DNA of 64,000 nucleotides from JAAFIW01 sp031414805 (lineage in GTDB: Bacteria > Pseudomonadota > Gammaproteobacteria > Burkholderiales > Burkholderiaceae_C), in contig JANOQJ010000038.1 of NCBI GenBank assembly GCA_031414805.1, positions 1 to 64,000 of the forward strand, given 5' to 3'. The notes below the pieces were generated by a model. It had not been told where the DNA came from, made no database searches, and worked only from the letters and a program-made list of their open reading frames with translations. Positions 1-7,516 of the stretch are shown here, in pieces. How positions within the stretch are numbered: the first letter of the stretch is position 1; each line of letters begins with the position of its first letter. A program made the translations under genes and the position numbers.

Positions 1-633
1 TAACGTGTGTGGGGCCACCACTTGGAAGGCTTGTGAATCAAAAGTGCCACCAGCCCTTGTAGATATTGCTGAAGCAGCTATAGATTGCATAGCGTATTGA
101 CCGGTGTCTGCATTCAGTCCGCTGGGTAGGTCGACCGCCAGTACCGTGGCGCGGCTCGTATTCAACCCGCGAATCGCCTCGCGCAGCGGGTCACTGGGTA
201 GGCGGTTTGTCAAACCTATCCCCAGCAATGCGTCGATACACAAATCCTGCGTGCCCAAACCATCCGGCGGCGCAGGCAGCCACTGCAGGTCTGCCGCGCG
301 GGCGCGGTGCAGCGCGGCCAGCGCGTCGGGCGGCAGATGGTCCTCGTCACCCAGCCAGGTCACACACACCCGTTTGCCCCAGGCTTGCAGGTGAACGGCT
401 GCCTCCAGCCCGTCGCCACCGTTGTTGCCAGGCCCGCAGGCGATCCAGGCCGTTCGGGCATGGGGCGCCAGCGCCAACGCCAGGCGGGCCACCGCCAGAC
501 CTGCGCGTTGCATCAAGGTGCTGGGTGCCAGATGGGCCAGCGCCGCCAATTCGATCTGGCGGGTGGCTTGCGCTCCGTGTAGTGGCCAGGCTTGGGCGGT
601 GGTGATGGCTTGGGGGGCGGATAGGTCGGTCAT
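1..633 (-). CDS. nnrE: NAD(P)H-hydrate epimerase (YjeF N-terminal domain), 3' end outside window
   Basis: Minus-strand reading from the ATG at 633 starts MTDLSAPQAITTAQAWPLHG and stays open to the window edge, so the C-terminus is missing. The motif GPGNNGGDGLEAA, then AVDLPSGLNADTG, are hallmarks of the YjeF N-terminal epimerase fold that repairs R-NAD(P)HX; in many bacteria an ADP-dependent dehydratase (NnrD) domain follows, and would lie outside this window. A copy of the 42-base repeat (52..93) is read in frame as 14 residues right after the conserved DLPSGLNADTG stretch. An SD-like CGAGG precedes the ATG. The frame is open further upstream, so a longer N-terminus is not excluded. Confidence 0.82.
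   Translation of the reverse strand, partial: MTDLSAPQAITTAQAWPLHGAQATRQIELAALAHLAPSTLMQRAGLAVARLALALAPHARTAWIACGPGNNGGDGLEAAVHLQAWGKRVCVTWLGDEDHLPPDALAALHRARAADLQWLPAPPDGLGTQDLCIDALLGIGLTNRLPSDPLREAIRGLNTSRATVLAVDLPSGLNADTGQYAMQSIAASAISTRAGGTFDSQAFQVVAPHTL
52..93 (+). repeat. 42-base coding repeat, copy 1 (inside yjeF, antisense to gene)
   Basis: Starts AGCCCTT, has the core TGCTGAAGCAGCTA and ends ATAGC; exactly 42 bases. Relative to the minus-strand yjeF it is antisense and read in frame as AMQSIAASAISTRA. The core C is changed to G (CTGAAG for CTCAAG), which turns the TGA stop of the antisense frame into TCA (Ser). Confidence 0.85.
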
Positions 634-916
634 GGGTGCCTCGGTGCTGACCCGAGGTTTTACACCCTCTGCGCTGTGCCCAGCCGGAGCAATAGACGAT
701 TGACCGGCAATGCTCTGCACGGCGGTTCCCTGTTTTCGTGCATCTACCAGTGCCATGCGTTTGCAACTTAGACCCAGGCTGGCGCACGCATCGGTCGCCA
801 TTTTGTCGATTTGGTCAGCAGCGAAAGGCCGTATGGGTCGGCCCCGACCGGGGCGCAGATATGCAGCAGACCTGTTTTCAAGCGGGTTTTTACACCTTGA
901 GACGTAAACTGTATGC

Positions 917-2161
917 ATGCACATCGTCGTTTTGGGCACTGGCGTTGTAGGTACCTGCACTGCAGCCTGGTTGCAGCGCGATGGGCACCGCATCACGTTT
1001 GTGGCCACGGTGGCACCAGGGCACGCTTGCTCATTTGGCAATGCGGGGTCGCTGTCGCCCAGTGCGTGTCTGCCGGTCGGCATGCCGGGTATGTGGAGGC
1101 AGGTGCCGGGCTGGCTGCGCGACCCGGATGGTCCGCTAGCCATTCGACCTGCTTACCTGGCCACCGTGTTGCCATGGTTGCTGCGCTTCATGCGGCATTC
1201 CCGCCGGGCTGAGGTGGTGCGCATTGCAACAGCCCTGCGTGGTCTCCTGGCTCCTATTTTTGAAAGCTATCAGCCCCTGCTGGAGCACGCAGGCGCTGCG
1301 CATCTGGTGCGGCGTAGTGGTTGCCTGTATGTGTATAGCGGCCAGGCGGCTTCGGCGCGGTGGGCCTGGGGTATGGACTTGCGGCGCAGCCTGGGGGTTG
1401 ATTTGCGTGATGTGGGCGAGGACGAGTTAGCCGCGCTGGAGCCAGACCTGCAAGGCCGTTTTCGCTTCGGCATCCTCGCGCCTGAAAACGGTTCGACCCT
1501 GGACCCTTTGCAGCTGGTGCAGGCGCTGCACGCCCAGTGTGTGCGCGACGGTGCGCGCGAGGTGCTGGGCGAGGCGGTGGGTTTCGGGCGGGAAGGCGCG
1601 CGGGTGAGCGCTGTGCGGCTGGCGGACGGCACCTCAATCGCCTGTGACGGTGTGGTGGTGGCTGCAGGTGCCTGGTCGGGCGGCTTGACGCGTCAGTTGG
1701 GCCTGCGGGTGCCGCTAGAGACGCAGCGCGGCTACCACGTGACCGTGCAAAGCAACAACCTGGCGCTGCGCCACACCGTGATGGCACCTGAGTACAACCT
1801 CATGGTCAACCCCATGGCCGTGGGGCTACGGCTGGCGGGCAGCGTGGAATTTGCGGGGCTGCAGCCGCCCCCGCACTGGCGGCGCGCCGATGTGCTGCTG
1901 GACAAGGGGCGTGAAATGTTTCCCACGCTGGACACCTCGCGCACCTCCCGCTGGATGGGTCACCGGCCGTGCCTGCCCGACAGCCTGCCTGTGATTGGAC
2001 GTGCCCCCCGGCTGGATAACGCGTGGCTGGCCTTTGGCCATGGGCATGTGGGCATGTGCGGCGGTGCCACCACAGGGCGAGAGATTGCGCACCTGGTGGC
2101 AGGCCGCGCGCCGCAAGTGGATTTGCAGCCGTTTCGGCCTGATCGCTTCAGTTATTTCTAA
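917..2161 (+). CDS. FAD-dependent D-amino acid dehydrogenase/oxidase (DAO superfamily)
   Basis: A 414-residue DadA-like flavoprotein expected to oxidise an amino or imino acid and pass electrons to the quinone pool or oxygen. It starts MHIVVLGTGVVGTCTAAWL, with the GxGxxG dinucleotide-binding loop, then FGNAGSLSPS as in DadA proteins. A C-terminal DAO segment GHGHVGMCGGATTGREIAHL closes the FAD site. The ATG at 917 is chosen because it places the Rossmann strand at residue 2. Its stop overlaps the start of the next gene (TAATG), so the two are translationally coupled. The substrate cannot be read from sequence; the neighbouring hydantoinase-like gene suggests hydantoin, D-amino acid or related imino compounds. 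Confidence 0.85.
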   Translation: MHIVVLGTGVVGTCTAAWLQRDGHRITFVATVAPGHACSFGNAGSLSPSACLPVGMPGMWRQVPGWLRDPDGPLAIRPAYLATVLPWLLRFMRHSRRAEVVRIATALRGLLAPIFESYQPLLEHAGAAHLVRRSGCLYVYSGQAASARWAWGMDLRRSLGVDLRDVGEDELAALEPDLQGRFRFGILAPENGSTLDPLQLVQALHAQCVRDGAREVLGEAVGFGREGARVSAVRLADGTSIACDGVVVAAGAWSGGLTRQLGLRVPLETQRGYHVTVQSNNLALRHTVMAPEYNLMVNPMAVGLRLAGSVEFAGLQPPPHWRRADVLLDKGREMFPTLDTSRTSRWMGHRPCLPDSLPVIGRAPRLDNAWLAFGHGHVGMCGGATTGREIAHLVAGRAPQVDLQPFRPDRFSYF

Positions 2162-4206
2162 TGACAGCTCGTATTGCCCTGGTTTGCACGCGTGGCTTTG
2201 CCGACGTGCTGACTTTGGGGCGGCAACACCGCGTGGATCTGTACGCGCGGCATGTGGGCGTGTCGCCCTGGCTGGCTGCCTTGCCCCCGGCGTGGCGTGT
2301 GCAGGCGGGCGGCCGCATCGACTCACTCGGGCATGAAGCTGAGCCGTTTGACGAGCTGCAACGTCAAGATTTGCTCAGCCAGCTCAGCGTATTGCCCGAG
2401 CCGCCGCTGGCCGTGGCGGTGTGCCTGTTGTTTGCCCACCGCAACCCGGCGCATGAGCTGGCTGTGCAGGCTGTCGTGCACGCGAGTTGGCCGGGTGTGC
2501 CGGTGTATCTGTCGCACGCGCTGCGGGATGACGAATCCGCACAACAGGGCGCGGAGTTCGAGCGCACGCAGGCCACCGTGCTGCGGGCCGCTGGGTCGGG
2601 TTTTGTCTTGTCTGCGCCATTTGTGGCCGCTGCCCAGGCACAAACGGGCTTGGCGTTAGCGCTGGAAACCATTGCGGACGGCATGCAGGCCACGCTGGTG
2701 GCGCAGGCCGTGTCGTCGGTGGTGCGCGAAGCCATGGACTGTGCAGCAGCAGTGTTTCTACCCGATGGCCGCTTGCTGGCGCAGGCGCGTTCCTTGCCGT
2801 TGTTGCTGGGCAGCCTGAGCCCGGCGGTGGCGGGTTTGCTGGCGGTGTTTCCAGCCACCGACATGCGGCAAGCAGACGGCTTCATCAGTAACGATCCCTG
2901 GGCTGGCGGCACGCACCTGCCCGACCTGGTGCTGCTGCGGCCCGTGTGCGTTGAAGGGCGGGTGCGGGCGCTGGTGGCTTGTGTGCTGCACCACCAGGAT
3001 GTCGGCGGCATCACGCCCGGCTCGGTGCCGACTGACGCCACCTGTATCCAACAAGAAGGCTTGCGCGTGCCGCCCGCCCAGCTGTACCGCGCCGGGCAAG
3101 CTCAACCGGATTTACTGCGCGTGATGTGCGCGAACAGCCGAACGCCCGATCCGCTGGTGGGTGATCTGGCAGCCCAGTGGGCCGCGCTGGGCCACGGCGA
3201 GCACGCGCTCGTCAGCCTGTTGCATAGCCACGCTGATTTCGAGTTGCAAGCCAACCAGCTGATCGCCACATCGCAAACCCAGACGCGCCAGGCCCTGGCC
3301 GCTGCGCCCGACGGTCAGTGGCAGTTTTGCGATGCGCTGGATGGCGACGGCATCAGCGCTGCACCGGTGACTGTGCAGGTGGTTCTGCGCAAGCGCGGTG
3401 ACGCCTTGCAAATCGACTTGCGCGGGTGTGCGAAACAAACCACCGGGCCGGTGAACGCCGCGCCGGGTGCCGTGTGGGCGGCGGTGAGCTACTTTGCCTG
3501 CATGCTGGCACCGCACGCTGCCAGCAACCACGGTTGCACAGTGCCGATTGAACTGCTCACCACACCCGGTACTCTGGTAAACCCGCTGTTTCCGGCTGCG
3601 GTGAATGCACGCACCAACCTGGTGAAGTTGCTGGCCAATGCCTTTCTGGGCGCATGGGCCCAAGCCAGACCCGAGGACAGCCCTGCGCCGAACGCGGGTG
3701 TCGCGGTGGTACTGGCGCTCAGCGGTGTGCGCAACGATGGCAAGCCCTGGTTGTTCACCGAGATCATTGCGTCAGCCGCGGGCGGTGCGCCCTGGGGACC
3801 GGGTGGCAGCGGTGTGTCTACCGACGTGGGGAACGCCCGCAACACGCCCGCGGAGGTGATTGAGGTGCAAGCGCCGCTGCGCATGGAGCGCGTCGCGCTT
3901 CGTCGGGGCTCAGGTGGGCCGGGTTTGCACGACGGGGGTTGTGGCGTGCTGCGCGTCTATCGCCTGCTTGAGGGCAGCGGGGTCATTTCCTACCGGGGTG
4001 AGCGCCACCACTCGCCGGCACAGGGCGCGGCGGGCGGCCTGCCGGGTGCATGTGGCAGGGCCCACATCGAACGCGCCGACGGCAGCGTGCAGTGGCTGGC
4101 CGCGAAGGCGCGTGCCACCTGGCAGGCGGGTGACCGCTTGATCATCGAAACAGCAGGTGGTGGAGGCTGGGGCAAACCCGCTGCGCAAGGCTTGGAAATT
4201 GCATGA
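2161..4206 (+). CDS. Hydantoinase B/oxoprolinase-like protein with hydantoinase A remnant at N-terminus
   Basis: 681 residues. Residues about 3-145 (ALVCTRGFADVLTLGRQH and following) match the later part of the Hydant_A_N domain of HyuA/oxoprolinase A. The usual first about 100 residues, including the DxGGTFTD phosphate-binding motif, and the whole catalytic Hydantoinase_A domain are absent. From about residue 150 the protein is a full-length HyuB: FISNDPWAGGTHLPDLVLL, HHQDVGGITPGSVPTDA and a C-terminal GGGGWGKP. HyuB normally acts with HyuA in ATP-dependent hydrolysis of hydantoins or 5-oxoproline. Here an in-frame deletion appears to have fused a HyuA fragment to HyuB. It is coupled to the upstream oxidoreductase gene. 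The activity is uncertain, since no complete HyuA is present in the window. Confidence 0.8.
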   Translation: MTARIALVCTRGFADVLTLGRQHRVDLYARHVGVSPWLAALPPAWRVQAGGRIDSLGHEAEPFDELQRQDLLSQLSVLPEPPLAVAVCLLFAHRNPAHELAVQAVVHASWPGVPVYLSHALRDDESAQQGAEFERTQATVLRAAGSGFVLSAPFVAAAQAQTGLALALETIADGMQATLVAQAVSSVVREAMDCAAAVFLPDGRLLAQARSLPLLLGSLSPAVAGLLAVFPATDMRQADGFISNDPWAGGTHLPDLVLLRPVCVEGRVRALVACVLHHQDVGGITPGSVPTDATCIQQEGLRVPPAQLYRAGQAQPDLLRVMCANSRTPDPLVGDLAAQWAALGHGEHALVSLLHSHADFELQANQLIATSQTQTRQALAAAPDGQWQFCDALDGDGISAAPVTVQVVLRKRGDALQIDLRGCAKQTTGPVNAAPGAVWAAVSYFACMLAPHAASNHGCTVPIELLTTPGTLVNPLFPAAVNARTNLVKLLANAFLGAWAQARPEDSPAPNAGVAVVLALSGVRNDGKPWLFTEIIASAAGGAPWGPGGSGVSTDVGNARNTPAEVIEVQAPLRMERVALRRGSGGPGLHDGGCGVLRVYRLLEGSGVISYRGERHHSPAQGAAGGLPGACGRAHIERADGSVQWLAAKARATWQAGDRLIIETAGGGGWGKPAAQGLEIA

Positions 4207-4237
4207 AAAATGCGCAAACACTCTGACGAAAGCTGCC

Positions 4238-5236
4238 ATGACATCCTCCATCAAGTTGCCCAATCGCCGCCTTTTCACCGCGACGGCCGTCGCCACGCTG
4301 GCCTGTGTCGCGGCACCCGCAAGCTGGGCGCAGACCTTTCCCAGCAAAGCCATCAAGATCGTGGTGCCCTTTCCACCCGGCGGCAGCACCGACCTGCTCG
4401 CCCGCCGCATTGGCGAGAAGCTGGCGGCGGCGCTGGGACAGCCGGTGGTGGTCGAAAACAAACCTGGCGCGGGCGGCACCACGGGTGCCGATGGTGTGGC
4501 CAAGTCGCCGGCCGACGGCTACACCCTGCTGATGGGCGTGACCGGTAGCAATGCCATCAGTGCCAGCCTGTATCCCAGCTTGTCCTATGACCCTTTGAAG
4601 GACTTTGCGCCGGTCAGCCAGGTGGTGTCGGCACCGCTGGTGCTGGCGGTGGCTGCCACCAGCACCATCAAAACGGTGCGCGACTACCTGGCTGCAGCCC
4701 GCGCGAACCCCATGACCTACGGCTCGCCGGGTAACGGCACTTCTATGCACCTGACTGGCGAGATGTTTGACATGGTGACCGGCGTCAAGCTCACCCATGT
4801 GCCCTACCGGGGGAGTGCACCTGCGTTGAACGATTTGCTGGGCGGCTCGCTGCAGTCGATGTTTGGTGACTTTCTGGTGCTGTTGCCGCAGATCAAGGCG
4901 GGCAAGGTCGTCCCACTCGCGGTCACATCTGCCAGACGCCACCCGCAGCTGCCCGACGTGCCCACGCTCGGTGAAAGCGGCCTGCCGGGGCTGGCGGGCT
5001 TTGAGGCGACATCTTGGCAAGGCTTGTTTGCGCCCGCGGCCACCCCGCGCGAGGTGCTGGTCAAGCTCAATGCCGAGGTGGTCAAGGCGCTGGAAGCACC
5101 GGATATCAAGGAGTTTTTTGGCAACCAGGGCTTCATCGTGGCAGGCTCCACACCCGAGCAATTCAAGGCGTTGATCGAGGCCGAGGTGCCCAAGTGGGCG
5201 CGGGTGGTCAAGGCCGGCAACATCAAGCCGGATTGA
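4238..5236 (+). CDS. Bug/TctC family tripartite tricarboxylate transporter substrate-binding protein
   Basis: 332 residues from the ATG at 4238 (MTSSIKLPNRRLFTATAVAT). The open frame extends further left into hyuB, but this start gives a proper signal peptide with cleavage after ASWA, followed by QTFPSKAIKIVVPFPPGGST, the typical Bug N-terminus. KPGAGGTTGADGVAKSPADG is the family ligand-loop motif. Periplasmic receptors of this type are strongly expanded in Burkholderiales and bind carboxylates or amides. No membrane partners (TctA/TctB) are adjacent, which is common for this family. It sits in the catabolic cluster and probably binds the substrate or a product of the neighbouring enzymes. 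Confidence 0.9.
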   Translation: MTSSIKLPNRRLFTATAVATLACVAAPASWAQTFPSKAIKIVVPFPPGGSTDLLARRIGEKLAAALGQPVVVENKPGAGGTTGADGVAKSPADGYTLLMGVTGSNAISASLYPSLSYDPLKDFAPVSQVVSAPLVLAVAATSTIKTVRDYLAAARANPMTYGSPGNGTSMHLTGEMFDMVTGVKLTHVPYRGSAPALNDLLGGSLQSMFGDFLVLLPQIKAGKVVPLAVTSARRHPQLPDVPTLGESGLPGLAGFEATSWQGLFAPAATPREVLVKLNAEVVKALEAPDIKEFFGNQGFIVAGSTPEQFKALIEAEVPKWARVVKAGNIKPD

Positions 5237-5238
5237 GC

Positions 5239-5952
5239 GTGTCAGGCGCTCACTCGTTGGCTAGCCAGGTGCAGCTGCTGGCTTTCGATATTTTTGGCAC
5301 CGTGGTGGACTGGCACGGCAGTATTGCCCGTGAGGTGTCGCAGTTGTATGGCGTGGATGGAGCGGCTTTTGCCCGGGCGTGGCGAGCTGGCTACAAACCC
5401 GCGATGGCCCGTGTGGCGTCGGGCGAGTTGGGCTGGACGCTAATTGACGATTTGCATCGCATGGTGTTGGACAGCACGTTGCCGCAGTTCGGGCTGCAAG
5501 CGCTGGACGAGGCTGCGCGCCGTCACTTGAACCGCGTGTGGCACCGCCTGGATCCCTGGCCCGATAGCGTGTCCGGCCTTTTGAGACTGAAGGCGCGCTA
5601 CACGCTGTGCACCCTGTCCAACGGCAACATCGGCCTGCTCACGAACATGGCCAAGCGCGCGGGCCTGCCGTGGGACTGTGTGCTGAGCGCCGAGGTGTTT
5701 CGCGCCTATAAACCCGACCCGGCGGTGTACTTGGGTGCCGCGCGGGTGTTTGATTTGCAGCCCGACCAGGTGATGCTGGTAGCAGCGCACCACGATGATC
5801 TGGCGGGTGCCCGCGCCTGCGGCCTGCGTACGGCCTACATCGAGCGGCCCCTGGAGTTTGGCGCGGGATATGAAAAAGATGTTTTGCCCAGGCCCGAAAA
5901 CGATTTGCATTGCGCCAGCATGCTGGCGCTGGCTGACGCGCTGGGGTGTTGA
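5239..5952 (+). CDS. Haloacid dehalogenase type II (HAD superfamily)
   Basis: About 237 residues from a GTG start at 5239, two bases after the Bug gene stop; the open frame runs further upstream through the Bug gene, so GTG is preferred on spacing. LAFDIFGTVVDWHGSI carries the nucleophilic Asp (D17) and the FGTVVDW signature of L-2-haloacid dehalogenases. TLSNGN gives motif II, and YKPDPAVY with MLVAAHHDDLAGARACGL gives motifs III/IV. It is expected to hydrolyse 2-haloalkanoates or act as a small phosphatase. It closes the plus-strand catabolic operon. The link to amino-acid or hydantoin breakdown is not obvious from sequence. Confidence 0.85.
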   Translation: MSGAHSLASQVQLLAFDIFGTVVDWHGSIAREVSQLYGVDGAAFARAWRAGYKPAMARVASGELGWTLIDDLHRMVLDSTLPQFGLQALDEAARRHLNRVWHRLDPWPDSVSGLLRLKARYTLCTLSNGNIGLLTNMAKRAGLPWDCVLSAEVFRAYKPDPAVYLGAARVFDLQPDQVMLVAAHHDDLAGARACGLRTAYIERPLEFGAGYEKDVLPRPENDLHCASMLALADALGC

Positions 5953-6039
5953 GTCAAGCAGGTCGACAAATAGCGACCTGCGCGGCAGCACAGACAGGCG
6001 CGCCGTCGCGCACTATTGATCCGGCACGGTTTATTCCCG

Positions 6040-6126
6040 ACCGTTCGCCCTGAGGTGTCGAAGGGCTCGCGAGGGCTTCCTTCGATACCTCAGGACAGTC
6101 GGAGCAGCCACCTCAGCCCGAACGGT
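6040..6126. repeat. Intergenic palindromic repeat unit
   Basis: Outer arms ACCGTTCGCCCTGAG and CTCAGCCCGAACGGT bracket inner arms CCTGAGGTGTCGAAGG and CCTTCGATACCTCAGG. Together they form a nested, foldable element between the convergent dehalogenase and dadA genes. The arms resemble the widespread CCGTTCGGGCTGAG...GTCGAAGG intergenic repeat type of proteobacteria. A smaller stem, GCAGGTCG/CGACCTGC, lies at 5958..5981. There is no T-run, so it is not a classical terminator, though it could stop or protect transcripts from both sides. No gene is visible in 5953-6216. Confidence 0.7.
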
Positions 6127-6216
6127 AACTTCATACTTCAGCGGGCCGTATCAATAAGACGGCGCTGCAGTGCCGCCATGCTTGGGCCGTTTCTCAACGA
6201 GGTTGGAACGCAGACG

Positions 6217-7500
6217 CTAGCAGCCAAGCCCGTTCATCTCTATTTCTGGCGTGCGCCCTGCCATCAAATCAGCCAAAGCCCTGGCACTGCCGCAGCTCAA
6301 CGCCCAGCCGCTGGAGCCGTGACCCAGGTTGAGCCACAGGCCCGGGATGCCGCTGGAACCGATGATGGGTGGGCGGTCTGGCAGCATGGGGCGGGCACCT
6401 TTCCAGTGCTGCACATGGGGGCCAAAGCGGCTGTTTTGGCCCGCACCCGTACCCAGCTGTGCTGCCCCCGGGAACCAGTCTTGCAACACGCGGTAGAGGG
6501 TTTGAATCGCGCCCGGGTTGTGCTGCTGCGGACGCCCACCAATTTCGGCGCTGCCTGCTACGCGCACACGGTTGCCCAGGCGCGAGATGGCCACTTTGTA
6601 ACGCTCGTCCATCAAGGCGCTGCGTGGGGCCAGCAGCGGGTTGTCGGCGGTGTTGGGGTGTAGTGGCGCGGTGATGGAGTAGCCGTAGACGGCGGCGAGT
6701 GGAATGTCGATGCCCAACGGACGCAGCAAGGCGGCTGAATCAAGTCCGGCGCACAGGACGATGGCGTCGAAGCGGCGCGGGCTTGATTCGTTTGCTATCA
6801 ATAAAGTAGCTGTTTGAGCAATATTCACTAGGGCTGCAGCCTGATTGAATATAAATTTGGCACCCATGGCCTCTGCTTTGGCCTTGAGCAGCAACGCGAA
6901 CTGGCGGCAGTTGCCTACTTCGTCATCGGGCAGGTGCACGGCACCGGCGAGCGGGGTGTGGGGGTTCAGGGCGGGCTCGATCTGGCGGGCGGCTGCTGCG
7001 TCGATTGCCTTGAACGCTACGCCCGCGTCTGTCAGCACCTGTAGGCCGGGTTGCACCAGCGCATGGTCTTGCTCGCTGCGCAGTAGCACCAGGTAGCCTG
7101 TGCTGCCTTCGTAGTCCAGTTGTAGCTGGTCGACGAGCGTGTGCAGGCGCTCGCGGCTGTAGAAAGCCAGGCGCTGCAGCTGGGCACGATGGGCCAGGTA
7201 GGTTTCCAGTTTGCAGGCCCGTGTGAAGCGCCACATCCAGCGCAGATCGCTGGCCGACAACGGCAGTGCCAAGCGCACCGGCGCATATTTTTTGAGCAGG
7301 TAGCTCAGCACTTTGGTGGGCATACCGGGCGCGGCCCAGGGCGTCACGTAGCCGGGTGCGACCACGCCTGCATTCGCAAAACTGGTCTCCTCAGCCACTG
7401 CGCTGCGCCGCTCAAAAACCGTGACCTGGTGACCATCAGCGGCCAACTCGTAGGCGGTGGTGACGCCGATGATGCCGGCCCCCACGATGGCGATGTTCAT
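6217..7500 (-). CDS. dadA: D-amino acid dehydrogenase small subunit
   Basis: 427 residues from the ATG at 7500; the longer open frame upstream is discarded because MNIAIVGAGIIGVTTAYELA puts the FAD GxGxxG loop at the N-terminus, as in all DadA proteins. FANAGVVAPGYVTPWAAPGM and the C-terminal NLGHGSSGWALSCGSARAL are close to the E. coli DadA pattern. It oxidises D-alanine and other D-amino acids to 2-oxoacids and ammonia, feeding the quinone pool at the inner membrane. It lies 16 bases downstream of the amidase gene and is probably co-transcribed. A 42-base repeat copy (6794..6835) is read in frame as ALVNIAQTATLLIA, inside a region that is variable in the family. Confidence 0.92.
   Translation of the reverse strand: MNIAIVGAGIIGVTTAYELAADGHQVTVFERRSAVAEETSFANAGVVAPGYVTPWAAPGMPTKVLSYLLKKYAPVRLALPLSASDLRWMWRFTRACKLETYLAHRAQLQRLAFYSRERLHTLVDQLQLDYEGSTGYLVLLRSEQDHALVQPGLQVLTDAGVAFKAIDAAAARQIEPALNPHTPLAGAVHLPDDEVGNCRQFALLLKAKAEAMGAKFIFNQAAALVNIAQTATLLIANESSPRRFDAIVLCAGLDSAALLRPLGIDIPLAAVYGYSITAPLHPNTADNPLLAPRSALMDERYKVAISRLGNRVRVAGSAEIGGRPQQHNPGAIQTLYRVLQDWFPGAAQLGTGAGQNSRFGPHVQHWKGARPMLPDRPPIIGSSGIPGLWLNLGHGSSGWALSCGSARALADLMAGRTPEIEMNGLGC
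6794..6835 (-). repeat. 42-base coding repeat, copy 2 (inside dadA, sense)
   Basis: On the minus strand it reads AGCCCTAGTGAATATTGC then TCAAACAGCTA and ends GATAGC. One core substitution (AAACAG for AAGCAG). It is in the same orientation and the same reading frame as the dxr and lpxB copies. Confidence 0.85.
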
Positions 7501-7516
7501 AAAACCAGGCTGGCGC

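Noticed and set aside
104..605. Plus-strand open frames at the left edge
   Set aside because: They are shadows of the minus-strand yjeF gene, which has clear family motifs.
347..787. Minus-strand frame of 146 codons overlapping yjeF
   Set aside because: Low-complexity Arg/Gly/Pro composition and wrong frame relative to the YjeF motifs.
1250..1290. Possible degenerate 42-base repeat (GCTCCTATTTTTGAAAGC...) in the first FAD oxidoreductase gene
   Set aside because: Only scattered matches, core absent, and the encoded residues (LLAPIFESYQPLL) fit what I expect of DadA-like proteins.
5014..5238. Long N-terminal extension of the haloacid dehalogenase
   Set aside because: It overlaps the Bug gene out of frame, has shadow-like composition, and the HAD fold begins after the GTG at 5239.
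5958..5981. GCAGGTCG/CGACCTGC stem after the dehalogenase gene as a terminator
   Set aside because: No T-run; only a short eight-pair stem, so not called as an intrinsic terminator.
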